From Streptococcus oralis (lineage in GTDB: Bacteria > Bacillota > Bacilli > Lactobacillales > Streptococcaceae), in the NCBI GenBank assembly GCA_905370255.1, contig CAJPKC010000111.1, forward strand, positions 1 through 5,284: a stretch of 5,284 bases of DNA, given 5' to 3'. Made by a program: the position numbers and the translations under genes. Every line of letters starts with the position of its first letter. Positions within the stretch are counted from its first letter, which is position 1. The notes under the pieces are model-generated. The model searched no databases and had not been told where the DNA came from. It saw only the letters and a program-made list of their open reading frames with translations. Of this stretch, positions 1 to 5,284 are shown in pieces.

Positions 1-1244
1 GAGTTACAGATAACACGAATAGCTTTAACAGCTTTACCAAATTCTTTAGTCAATTCTTCATCAGCAGTATGGATGGCAGCTGAGTGTCCAAGACCGTTAA
101 ATTCAACCATTTGACGAGCTTTAGCAATACCATCTTCACTGCTTTCAGCTTTCAAAACTGCGATAACTGGTGACAATTTTTCACGAGTCAATGGCTCGTT
201 TTCACCAACTTCTTTACATTCTGCAGCAAGAATGTTTGTTCCTTCTGGAACAGTAAATCCTGCTTGTTCTGCAATCCAAGTTGCTGGTTTACCAACGATG
301 TCAGCGTTCAATTTTGCACCAGCACAGTTTTTGCTGTTTGCTTTCACGCCGAAGCAGAACTCTTCAAGAAGGGCTTTTTCTTTTTTGTTGACAAAGTAAG
401 TGTGGTAAGATTTGAACTCTGCTACAAATTCATCATAAATTTCTTTATCAATAATAACCGCTTGTTCAGATGCACAGACCATACCATTATCAAATGATTT
501 AGACATTACGATATCGTGAGCAGCTTGGCGAATGTTGGCTGATTTTTCAACATAAGCGGGAACGTTTCCGGCACCTACCCCAAGAGCTGGTTTACCACAT
601 GAGTATGCCGCTTTAACCATGGCATTACCACCTGTTGCAAGGATTGTTGCAATACCTTCGTGGTTCATCAATGCGCTAGTTGCTTCCATAGATGGTTCAG
701 TAATCCACTGTACACAATTTTCAGGAGCTCCTGCTTTAATCGCTGCATCACGCACGATTTGAGCAGCGTGAGCAGATGATTCTTGAGCTGATGGGTGGAA
801 TGCAAAGACAATAGGATTACGAGTCTTCAATGAAATCAAAGCTTTAAAGATTGCTGTTGAAGTTGGGTTTGTTGTTGGAGTGATACCACAAACAACACCA
901 ACTGGTTCAGCGATAAGAGTCAATCCTGTCACATCGTCTTCTTCAATAACACCAACTGTTTTAGTGTGGCGCATGTTGTTTACTACGTGCTCACAGGCAA
1001 ACAAGTTCTTAGTCGCTTTATCTTCAAATACTCCACGTCCTGTTTCTTCAAAGGCATGTAAAGCCAATTCTCCGTGAGCATCAAGTGCTGCAACTGAAGC
1101 TTTTGCTACGATATAATCGACTTGATCTTGGTCAAGTTTACGCATTTCTTCAAGAGCAACTAAAGCTTTTTGCACCAAGCCATCGACATGCTTTTCAGCA
1201 GCGAGTTTCTTTTCCTCTGGTGTCACAGTTTTTTTATCAGCCAT
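1..1244 (-). CDS. adhE: Bifunctional acetaldehyde-CoA/alcohol dehydrogenase AdhE, N-terminal part (C-terminus outside window)
   Basis: AdhE reduces acetyl-CoA to acetaldehyde and then to ethanol in the cytoplasm, regenerating two NAD+ during mixed-acid fermentation. The frame is open from the ATG at 1244 to the left edge, giving 414 complete codons of a family usually near 870-890 residues. Only the N-terminal aldehyde dehydrogenase domain is visible; the iron-dependent alcohol dehydrogenase half is missing because the window ends. Visible motifs are PTTNPTSTAIFK (about 123-134), ATGG (203-206), the nucleotide-binding GVGAGN (222-227), the catalytic cysteine C257 in FDNGMVCASEQ, and REKLSP (354-359). 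All match E. coli AdhE closely from memory. GGAGG at 1250-1254 lies five bases before the ATG at 1244. Another in-frame ATG at 1256 overlaps that Shine-Dalgarno and is less likely. The gene has its own promoter with Rex and CcpA-type sites upstream. No frameshift or stop was seen. Confidence 0.96.
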   Translation of the reverse strand, partial: MADKKTVTPEEKKLAAEKHVDGLVQKALVALEEMRKLDQDQVDYIVAKASVAALDAHGELALHAFEETGRGVFEDKATKNLFACEHVVNNMRHTKTVGVIEEDDVTGLTLIAEPVGVVCGITPTTNPTSTAIFKALISLKTRNPIVFAFHPSAQESSAHAAQIVRDAAIKAGAPENCVQWITEPSMEATSALMNHEGIATILATGGNAMVKAAYSCGKPALGVGAGNVPAYVEKSANIRQAAHDIVMSKSFDNGMVCASEQAVIIDKEIYDEFVAEFKSYHTYFVNKKEKALLEEFCFGVKANSKNCAGAKLNADIVGKPATWIAEQAGFTVPEGTNILAAECKEVGENEPLTREKLSPVIAVLKAESSEDGIAKARQMVEFNGLGHSAAIHTADEELTKEFGKAVKAIRVICN

Positions 1245-1279
1245 ATTTTCCTCCATAGCTTTCAAGGATTGTAAGTCCT

Positions 1280-1297
1280 TTGTTAATTTTTTCACAA
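1280..1297. promoter_or_regulatory. Rex-type operator over the adhE transcription start
   Basis: TTGTTAATTTTTTCACAA matches the Rex operator pattern TTGTGAAWWWWTTCACAA at 17 of 18 positions; only the fifth base differs. It begins about five bases downstream of the predicted -10 box (1302-1307) and covers the expected start near 1295, a position suited to blocking transcription. Rex is the NADH/NAD+ sensing repressor that leaves DNA when NADH is high, and adhE is a classic Rex target in Firmicutes. The motif is seen directly; Rex binding is inferred. The pattern also fits a CRP-like TGTGA-N6-TCACA site, but Rex is the better candidate given the gene. Confidence 0.8.
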
Positions 1298-1301
1298 TCT
1301 T

Positions 1302-1330
1302 ATTATAACTCTTTTTTCAAGATTTGTAAA
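1302..1330 (-). promoter_or_regulatory. adhE promoter (-35 TTTACA, 17-base spacer, -10 TATAAT)
   Basis: On the minus strand, TTTACA (1330-1325) is followed after exactly 17 bases by a consensus TATAAT (1307-1302). This predicts a start near 1295 and a leader of about 50 bases to the ATG at 1244. The -35 box lies inside a weaker Rex-like stretch (1324-1341, TTGTAAACAGTTTCATAG), which matches 11 of the 14 non-spacer positions. The leader also holds a small possible hairpin, AAGGA/TCCTT at 1264-1280, with a 7-base loop and no obvious role. Confidence 0.82.
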
Positions 1331-1344
1331 CAGTTTCATAGAAA

Positions 1345-1455
1345 TTTCACAAACTTTTTTTATTCGCTTGTGAAAATAATGTTGCATATCCCTACCCATA
1401 AACTTTTTAGCTCATACTTTGTGAATAATCCCGTAAAACTTTTATTTTTCACAAA
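1345..1455. promoter_or_regulatory. Upstream cluster of Rex half-sites before adhE
   Basis: Four exact TTGTGAA/TTCACAA heptamers occur here: TTCACAA at 1346-1352, TTGTGAA at 1368-1374, TTGTGAA at 1419-1425 and TTCACAA at 1448-1454. They form two perfect 8-base inverted pairs. One is everted (TTTCACAA 1345-1352 with TTGTGAAA 1368-1375). The other is normally oriented but widely spaced (TTTGTGAA 1418-1425 with TTCACAAA 1448-1455, 22 bases between). A canonical Rex site has only four bases between halves, so these are half-sites rather than full operators. Together with 1280-1297 the control region holds five exact heptamers, far more than an AT-rich 300-base stretch should contain by chance. 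Confidence 0.6.
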
Positions 1456-1495
1456 CTTCATTGTAAAAAGGTATTGAAAGGCGTCTCAATTTCCA

Positions 1496-1509
1496 TGTAA
1501 GCGCTTTCT
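1496..1509. promoter_or_regulatory. Catabolite response element (cre), CcpA-type
   Basis: TGTAAGCGCTTTCT matches the cre consensus TGWAANCGNTNWCA at 13 of 14 positions, with only the last base off. On the minus strand it reads AGAAAGCGCTTACA and also scores 13/14. It lies about 200 bases upstream of the predicted adhE start and about 35 bases past the MORN gene stop. CcpA control of adhE is well established in streptococci as a general theme. The distance is large for direct repression at the mapped promoter, so an upstream promoter or DNA looping is possible. Confidence 0.68.
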
Positions 1510-1526
1510 TTGAGTGCGGTATATTA

Positions 1527-1543
1527 CCCCCTCTAAGAGGAGG
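1527..1543 (-). terminator. GC-rich hairpin directly after the MORN gene stop; weak or doubtful terminator
   Basis: Directly after the stop codon (1546-1544) the minus strand can form a 7-pair stem: CCTCCTC (1543-1537), loop TTA, GAGGGGG (1533-1527), with one G-U pair. It is followed by TAATAT rather than a run of T. It therefore lacks the U-tract of a standard intrinsic terminator and may instead stabilise the transcript 3' end or terminate poorly. The alternative is that some adhE transcription is read-through from upstream. Confidence 0.42.
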
Positions 1544-1957
1544 TTATTGTGCTTGTTGGAAGAGCCCTTGTTTAAAGTCACCTTCATAGACAACTTCTTG
1601 CTCTGTAGTCAGTTTTCCTTTTCCTTCAGCTTGGCCATTAACAAAGTCACCTTCATAAACCCAGCCCTCTTTAGCTTGGTAGGTTCCTTTACCGTTAAAT
1701 GCTCCATTTTTAAATTCACCAGTATAAGTGTCGCCATTTGAGAAGGTCATTGTGCCTTTGCCATTCATCTTTCCACGAACAATACTTCCATCATATACAA
1801 GTGAATCGCCATCCAGTTTTAAAACTCCTTGCTTAGGCATATTCCCTACAAATACAAATATAGCACAAAGAGCTATGACTACTATCGTTGCAATTTCCAA
1901 ACGAGGACGCGTTATATAGACACTGTATTTATCATAGAATTTCTTTAAATTATCCAT
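1544..1957 (-). CDS. Membrane-anchored MORN-repeat protein
   Basis: The protein is 137 residues if started at the ATG at 1957. An in-frame ATG at 1969 would add four residues but has no Shine-Dalgarno, whereas GAGG at 1964-1967 sits six bases before the ATG at 1957. The N-terminus is basic, followed by one hydrophobic segment (about 22-38). The rest is built of MORN repeats: YDGSIVRG..NGKG (55-68), YTGEFKNGAFNGKG (78-91), YEGDFVNGQAEGKG (101-114) and a final partial YEGDFKQG (124-131). Positive residues before the segment suggest N-inside topology, placing the repeats outside the membrane. MORN repeats are known from lipid-associated and scaffolding proteins and give no enzymatic prediction. 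The start overlaps the phosphatase stop by eight bases (ATGGATAA), so the two are very probably translationally coupled. Function is unknown. Confidence 0.88.
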   Translation of the reverse strand: MDNLKKFYDKYSVYITRPRLEIATIVVIALCAIFVFVGNMPKQGVLKLDGDSLVYDGSIVRGKMNGKGTMTFSNGDTYTGEFKNGAFNGKGTYQAKEGWVYEGDFVNGQAEGKGKLTTEQEVVYEGDFKQGLFQQAQ

Positions 1958-2387
1958 TTTTTGCCTCATTTTCTAAACGTGTTAGCCAAGCTTGGCAACC
2001 AGTTAAAACTCGATCATAAGTTTCATCAAAATCACCTGTATACCATGGATCAGGAACATCCTCAGAAGCAAATGCCTCTAGCTTGTGTTGTTGGTCTTGA
2101 GGACACATCCGAGTCAAATCTAGAAGATTGGACTCGTCCATTCCAATGACATAATCAAAATATTCAAAATCATCCTTAGAAATTTGCTGTGATGTTTTTG
2201 ATGAATCGTAAGGAATCTCGTGAGCTTTAAAAATTTTCTGAGTTCCTTTGTGAATTGGATTTCCATGTTCCCAAGAAGAAGTTGCTCTACTTTCAATCTC
2301 ATAATCATCGGTTAAAGATTTCATAACAAATTCTGCCATAGGACTACGGCAAATATTACCAAGACATACAAAAACAACTTTCTTCAT
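1950..2387 (-). CDS. Low-molecular-weight protein tyrosine phosphatase
   Basis: This cytoplasmic enzyme removes phosphate from protein phosphotyrosine through a cysteinyl-phosphate intermediate. The 145-residue length is typical of the family. The signature loop is at the N-terminus: VCLGNICRSPMAE, with nucleophile C8, second cysteine C13 and arginine R14 (C-x5-R-S). The general acid is D113 in the DPWY motif (113-116). STSSW-like ATSSWEHGN (35-43) and IGMD (81-84) are also family features. Pneumococcal and group A streptococcal homologues have been studied as phosphatases affecting virulence and signalling (from memory). It lies 48 bases after yajC with a terminator-like hairpin between, and overlaps the MORN gene. 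The ATG at 2387 has a moderate GGGGA before it. No convincing promoter was found just upstream, so expression may depend on read-through. Confidence 0.95.
   Translation of the reverse strand: MKKVVFVCLGNICRSPMAEFVMKSLTDDYEIESRATSSWEHGNPIHKGTQKIFKAHEIPYDSSKTSQQISKDDFEYFDYVIGMDESNLLDLTRMCPQDQQHKLEAFASEDVPDPWYTGDFDETYDRVLTGCQAWLTRLENEAKNG
1964..1967 (-). promoter_or_regulatory. Ribosome binding site that decides the MORN gene start
   Basis: GAGG lies inside the last codons of the phosphatase gene, six bases (CAAAAA) before the ATG at 1957-1955. The alternative ATG at 1969 overlaps this site and has only TTTAGAAA before it. The shorter start is therefore favoured, with translation coupled to the upstream gene. 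Confidence 0.65.
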
Positions 2388-2408
2388 TATTGTTCCCCAT
2401 CTTCATAG

Positions 2409-2432
2409 AAAAAGGGGTATGAGATCCACCCC
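2409..2432 (-). terminator. Rho-independent terminator between yajC and the phosphatase gene
   Basis: A few bases after the yajC stop (2438-2436), GGGGT (2432-2428) pairs with ACCCC (2418-2414), with an extra G-U pair possible inside and a loop of about seven. TTTTT (2413-2409) follows. The stem is only 5-6 pairs, so termination is probably partial. It sits just upstream of the phosphatase start at 2387, which suits differential expression along one transcript. Confidence 0.65.
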
Positions 2433-2435
2433 GTT

Positions 2436-2756
2436 TTATTCTTCAATCGCGCTTTCACCATCAACAACTGCACCTTCAGGTGTGACAGCCTCTTTAACTG
2501 GCAAAACTGTTCTAATTGCACCTAATTCGAAAGTCAAGTATACTCCGTCTACATCAAGTACAATCGTTTTGTTTTCAGTATCAACTTCGTCGACTGTACC
2601 GTAGAGACCACCGATAGTGATTACTTCGTAGCCTTTTTGAAGTTTGTTGAGGCTCTCCATGCGTTTTTCAGCTTGTTTCTTTTGAGAACGTTGCATGAAG
2701 AACATCAAACCAAACATCAAAACAAGCATAATCAAGAATGTTAAATTCCCACCCAT
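2436..2756 (-). CDS. yajC: Preprotein translocase accessory subunit YajC
   Basis: YajC is a small membrane protein associated with the Sec translocon (with SecDF/YidC where present). The 106-residue length is normal. Residues 5-21 form one hydrophobic helix (LTFLIMLVLMFGLMFF). It is followed by a basic stretch RSQKKQAEKR (23-32) and then the conserved cytosolic motif GYEVITIGGLYGTV (42-55), which is characteristic of the family. The C-terminus is acidic (DGESAIEE). The start at 2756 is supported by AAAGGAG at 2765-2771. The gene has its own promoter (2789-2817), is separated from tkt by a strong terminator and ends in a weaker one. The exact role is unclear in streptococci, several of which are thought to lack SecDF (recollection, not checked). 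Confidence 0.94.
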   Translation of the reverse strand: MGGNLTFLIMLVLMFGLMFFMQRSQKKQAEKRMESLNKLQKGYEVITIGGLYGTVDEVDTENKTIVLDVDGVYLTFELGAIRTVLPVKEAVTPEGAVVDGESAIEE

Positions 2757-2788
2757 TATTTTTTCTCCTTTGTAATTCAGATAAAACT

Positions 2789-2817
2789 ACTATATCAAAT
2801 TTCACTATTTTTTACAA
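2789..2817 (-). promoter_or_regulatory. yajC promoter with extended -10
   Basis: On the minus strand, TTGTAA (2817-2812) is followed after 17 bases by TATAGT (2794-2789). The -10 is preceded by TGA (2797-2795), giving the extended -10 form TGnTATAGT. The predicted start is near 2782, leaving about 25 bases of leader that includes AAAGGAG. It lies just downstream of the tkt terminator, so yajC starts a new transcription unit. Confidence 0.68.
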
Positions 2818-2842
2818 GATTGCACCTTAGTTTTAGGTCAAT

Positions 2843-2870
2843 AAAAAACCAGAGCAAAGCTCTGATTTTT
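2843..2870 (-). terminator. Strong Rho-independent terminator after tkt
   Basis: Immediately after the tkt stop (2874-2872), CAGAGC (2864-2859) pairs with GCTCTG (2855-2850) around a TTT loop. The stem can extend through a T-G pair into A-tract/T-tract pairing for about 12 pairs. TTTTTT (2848-2843) follows on the minus strand. The symmetry gives a T-run on the plus strand too, so it could work in both directions, although no plus-strand gene needs it here. Confidence 0.88.
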
Positions 2871-2871
2871 C

Positions 2872-4848
2872 TTATTTCAAGTTGTTTACAAGTTCTACTA
2901 AGTTTTCAACTGTAAATCCATACTCTGCCAACACTTTTGAAGCTGGGGCAGATGCTCCAAAGGTATCAATACCGAGAACTGCTCCATCAAGACCAACGTA
3001 TTTGTACCAGTTTTGAGTCGCTCCCATTTCAACCGCCACACGGTGACGAATCGCATTTGGTAGGATTTCTTCTTTGTAGGCTGCATCTTGTGCGTCAAAG
3101 ACATCCGTAGATGGCATGCTGACTACGCGAACTTTTCCACCTTGACTTGCCAATTCTTTAGCAGCTGCAACAGCCAGATTAACCTCTGAACCTGTTGCAA
3201 TCAAAATAGTGTCAAAGTCTGCTGCATTTTCATAGACAACATAAGCACCTTTCGCAACCTTATCAAAGTCTGTTCCTTCCTCAACAGTCAAGTTTTGACG
3301 AGTCAAGACAAGGGCAGTTGGTGTTTTCTCACTCTTCACTGCAAGGTACCAAGCCGCTTGAGTTTCACGCGCATCTGCTGGACGGAAAACATTAAGGTTT
3401 GGAATCGCACGAAGACCTGCCAAGTGCTCAATCGGTTCATGAGTTGGTCCATCTTCACCAACTGCGATTGAATCGTGGGTGAAGACATAGGTTACAGGAA
3501 GACCTTGTAGAGCTGACAATCGAACCGCCGCCTTAAGATAGTCTGAGAATACGAAGAAAGTTCCACCGTAAACTCGAAGTCCACCGTGAAGAGCCATTCC
3601 GTTCAAAACGGTACCCATTGCAAATTCACGAACACCAAATTGGATATTACGGTTCAAGCGATTTGCATCGTCCTGAAGTCCATCAGTTTTGATGTAAGTC
3701 ATATTTGAATGAGCAAGGTCAGCTGATCCACCTAGGAAAGTTGGCAATTTAGCAGCCACTACATTCAAAGCATCCTGACTTGAGTTACGAGTTGCTTGAG
3801 AGAAGCCATTTTCTAAAGCTGGGAAGTCTTCTGGAGTCAATTCAACTGGATCGCGTCCTTCGATGATTGCTTCCACTTCTGCAGCAAGCTCTGGGTAAGC
3901 TTCTTTATAATCTGCAACTAGTTTTGTCCATGCTTCATATGCTGATGCACCTCGGTCCGCAACATTTTCTTTGAAATCAGCATAAACTTCTGCTGGGATT
4001 TCAAATGGTTCGTAGTCCCAACCAAGGGCTTGACGAGTTGCAGCAGTTTCGTCTGCACCAAGAGGAGCACCGTGTACGGCATTAGTTCCTTGTTTGTTTG
4101 GCGAACCATAACCAATAACAGTTTTCACTTCAATCAAAGATGGTTTACCTGAAGCCTTAGCTTCATCGATAGCTGCTTGAATAGCTTCTAAGTCTGTCCC
4201 ATCTTCTACTAAAACTGTATGCCAACCATAAGCATCATAACGAGCGCGAACATTTTCTGTAAATGAATCTTTTGTTTCACCATCTAAGTTAATGTCATTT
4301 GAATCGTAGAGAACAATCAACTTGTCTAGTTTTTGCAAACCTGCGTATGAAGCTGCTTCACTTGATACACCTTCCATCAAGTCCCCATCTCCACAGATCA
4401 CATAAGTATAATGATCAAAGATATTGTAGCCTTCACGATTATATTTGGCTGCTAAGAAACGTTCTGCTTGTGCGAAACCTGTCGCAGTTGCAATTCCTTG
4501 TCCAAGAGGACCTGTTGTTGCATCGACTCCTGTTGTATGACCGAACTCTGGATGCCCTGGGGTTTTTGAGCCCCATTGACGGAAGTTCTTCACTTCATCC
4601 ATGTTTACATCTTCAAATCCAGATAGGTGAAGAAGAGCATAGAGGAGCATTGATCCATGACCTGCTGAAAGAATAAAACGGTCACGGTTGATCCAGTTTG
4701 GCTGTGCTGGATTGATACGAAGATTTTTTGTAAAAAGATTGTAAGCCATCGGAGCTGCACCCATTACCACCCCTGGGTGACCTGAATTCGCTTTATTAAT
4801 AGCGTCAATACCCAAGAAACGAATAGCATTAACAGATAGATTTGACAT
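2872..4848 (-). CDS. tkt: Transketolase
   Basis: This thiamine-diphosphate enzyme moves two-carbon units between sugar phosphates in the non-oxidative pentose phosphate pathway, in the cytoplasm. The 658-residue length is typical and no frame defect is seen. Visible residues include GHPG (23-26), H64 in SAGHGS, GPLGQG (113-118) and GDGDLMEG (153-160). Metal/diphosphate ligands D154, N184 and I186 are in place. Also present are H259 (AVHG), R354, the catalytic glutamate E408 in FGVREFAM, H458 in THDS, H470 in GPTHEP and R517 in LTRQN. All correspond to E. coli TktA residues from memory. The order is N-terminal diphosphate-binding domain, central pyrimidine-binding domain (about 350-520) and C-terminal domain. 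The pneumococcal homologue was historically called recP. AAAGGA at 4855-4860, six bases before the ATG, fixes the start. It appears monocistronic, with its own promoter, an operator-like palindrome and a strong terminator. Confidence 0.97.
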   Translation of the reverse strand: MSNLSVNAIRFLGIDAINKANSGHPGVVMGAAPMAYNLFTKNLRINPAQPNWINRDRFILSAGHGSMLLYALLHLSGFEDVNMDEVKNFRQWGSKTPGHPEFGHTTGVDATTGPLGQGIATATGFAQAERFLAAKYNREGYNIFDHYTYVICGDGDLMEGVSSEAASYAGLQKLDKLIVLYDSNDINLDGETKDSFTENVRARYDAYGWHTVLVEDGTDLEAIQAAIDEAKASGKPSLIEVKTVIGYGSPNKQGTNAVHGAPLGADETAATRQALGWDYEPFEIPAEVYADFKENVADRGASAYEAWTKLVADYKEAYPELAAEVEAIIEGRDPVELTPEDFPALENGFSQATRNSSQDALNVVAAKLPTFLGGSADLAHSNMTYIKTDGLQDDANRLNRNIQFGVREFAMGTVLNGMALHGGLRVYGGTFFVFSDYLKAAVRLSALQGLPVTYVFTHDSIAVGEDGPTHEPIEHLAGLRAIPNLNVFRPADARETQAAWYLAVKSEKTPTALVLTRQNLTVEEGTDFDKVAKGAYVVYENAADFDTILIATGSEVNLAVAAAKELASQGGKVRVVSMPSTDVFDAQDAAYKEEILPNAIRHRVAVEMGATQNWYKYVGLDGAVLGIDTFGASAPASKVLAEYGFTVENLVELVNNLK

Positions 4849-4869
4849 AGAATTTCCTTTCTATTTAAG

Positions 4870-4885
4870 GTGATAAGTTTATCAC
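4870..4885. promoter_or_regulatory. Inverted repeat in the tkt leader, probable operator for an unidentified regulator
   Basis: GTGATAAGTTTATCAC is a perfect 7-base inverted repeat (GTGATAA/TTATCAC) around a two-base centre. It lies between the predicted tkt start (about 4894) and the Shine-Dalgarno (4855-4860), near +10 to +25, a common place for a repressor site. I do not recognise the pattern as cre, Rex, CodY, AdcR or CopY. As RNA it could form only a short AU-rich stem with a tight loop and has no T-run, so a DNA operator is more likely than an attenuator. Confidence 0.55.
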
Positions 4886-4900
4886 ATATCCTATTCTACT

Positions 4901-4929
4901 ATTATATGAAAAAACAGATAGAATAGCAA
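4901..4929 (-). promoter_or_regulatory. tkt promoter (-35 TTGCTA, 17-base spacer, -10 TATAAT)
   Basis: On the minus strand, TTGCTA (4929-4924, four of six consensus bases) precedes a consensus TATAAT (4906-4901) by exactly 17 bases. The predicted start is near 4894, with a leader of about 46 bases containing the inverted repeat at 4870-4885 and AAAGGA. This makes tkt the first gene of its own transcript. Confidence 0.75.
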
Positions 4930-4945
4930 TAAAACAATTTACTAT

Positions 4946-4980
4946 AAAATGACTCAGCCGATTATACTAATTTCTAGTCA
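4946..4980 (-). terminator. Possible weak terminator after the right-edge gene
   Basis: TGACTAG (4980-4974, overlapping the stop codon) can pair with CTGAGTCA (4957-4950) with one bulged G and a loop of about 16 bases. TTTT (4949-4946) follows. The long loop and short T-run make this a weak candidate. It is the only hairpin I see between the right-edge gene and the tkt promoter. Confidence 0.3.
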
Positions 4981-5284
4981 CTTGATAGTAAGGTGATAGT
5001 TTTTCAAAACCTCTATCAAGTTTATCTAGAACCTTATCTATAGTATCTTCATCGGCTACTGGAATATCAACTTTTACTAAAACCTTACGAATCTCCTGAT
5101 TGGATAATTGTTGTCTTAAAAGTTGTCTATTCTCCTCAGTAGCTTGTACTCTATAGCTTTCATCGTTTTTCTGAACCCAATAATAGATTCCATCAACCAC
5201 TGGGATATCCAAGATTTTAGTCTGTTTTGATAAGGTCTTTTCATCTTTCTTTCTCTCTACAAAGCTGATTTCTATAGAGATTCC
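4967..5284 (-). CDS. Hypothetical protein, C-terminal part (start outside window)
   Basis: The frame is open from the right edge (5284) to a TAG at 4969-4967, giving 105 complete codons of a protein whose N-terminus is not visible. A TTG codon at 5212 could be mistaken for a start, but the frame continues upstream with ordinary codons and no Shine-Dalgarno before it, so an internal position is more likely. The visible part is soluble-looking and highly charged, without a hydrophobic segment or cysteines. It starts with a lysine-rich stretch (about 11-23 of the visible part) and continues with VVDGIYYWVQKND, a Q/N-rich predicted helix (ENRQLLRQQLSNQ) and a C-terminal DKVLDKLDRGFEKLSPYYQV. I do not recognise the family and assign no function. 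In pneumococcus I recall ascorbate-utilisation genes near tkt, so this neighbour may be lineage-specific. Confidence 0.75.
   Translation of the reverse strand, partial: GISIEISFVERKKDEKTLSKQTKILDIPVVDGIYYWVQKNDESYRVQATEENRQLLRQQLSNQEIRKVLVKVDIPVADEDTIDKVLDKLDRGFEKLSPYYQVTRN

Noticed and set aside
1264..1280. Small hairpin AAGGA/TCCTT in the adhE leader as a possible riboswitch or attenuator
   Set aside because: It has only five pairs with a seven-base loop and no T-run, and the roughly 50-base leader is too short for a structured riboswitch.
1360..1461. Minus-strand 33-codon open frame starting ATG at 1461 within the adhE control region
   Set aside because: It has no Shine-Dalgarno (CCTTTTTACA precedes the ATG), it overlaps the regulatory half-sites and its composition is that of random AT-rich DNA.
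1280..1477. Plus-strand 65-codon open frame across the adhE control region
   Set aside because: It runs through operators and the adhE promoter, lacks a ribosome binding site and encodes a low-complexity F/N/K-rich peptide.
2448..2470. cre-like TGAAAGCGC sequence near the 3' end of yajC
   Set aside because: Only the left half fits the consensus; the right half fails at several fixed positions and the site is coding sequence.
4299..4676. Plus-strand 125-codon open frame inside tkt
   Set aside because: It lies wholly antisense to a well-conserved transketolase coding region and shows no protein-family features, so it is a shadow frame.
5210..5212. TTG codon as the start of the right-edge gene
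   Set aside because: The same frame continues open to the window edge for another 24 codons and no Shine-Dalgarno precedes the TTG, so the gene is more likely truncated by the window.

Overview
The window looks like chromosomal core DNA of a Streptococcus, most likely of the Mitis group. The DNA is AT-rich with low-GC Firmicute promoters and Shine-Dalgarno sites. From memory, the gene order adhE / small MORN protein / low-molecular-weight tyrosine phosphatase / yajC / transketolase matches the pneumococcus-mitis lineage. No database search was possible, so the species is not assigned. Every supported gene lies on the minus strand, so transcription runs from right to left.

Layout in transcription order: (1) 5284-4967, the 3' part of an unrecognised gene whose start lies beyond the right edge. 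(2) 4966-4849, an intergenic region with the tkt promoter and a perfect 7+7 inverted repeat between promoter and ribosome binding site. (3) 4848-2872, tkt, a full-length transketolase ending in a strong terminator. (4) 2756-2436, yajC, with its own extended -10 promoter and a terminator. (5) 2387-1950, a low-molecular-weight protein tyrosine phosphatase. (6) 1957-1544, a membrane-anchored MORN-repeat protein whose start overlaps the phosphatase stop by 8 bases. (7) 1543-1245, a 299-base gene-free control region. (8) 1244 to the left edge, the first 414 codons of adhE, the bifunctional acetaldehyde/alcohol dehydrogenase.

Functionally, tkt (pentose phosphate pathway) and adhE (NADH-reoxidising ethanol formation) are central carbon genes flanking a short yajC-phosphatase-MORN segment concerned with the cell envelope and signalling. 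The most information-rich stretch is the adhE control region. It has a near-consensus promoter, an 18-base Rex-type (NADH/NAD+ sensing) operator over the predicted transcription start, four further exact Rex half-sites upstream and a 13/14 catabolite-response element. This fits fermentation control by redox state and carbon supply. I saw no mobile element, CRISPR array, tRNA or rRNA, and no clearly new multi-gene system. The least understood items are the tkt operator, the phosphatase/MORN pair and the truncated gene at the right edge.
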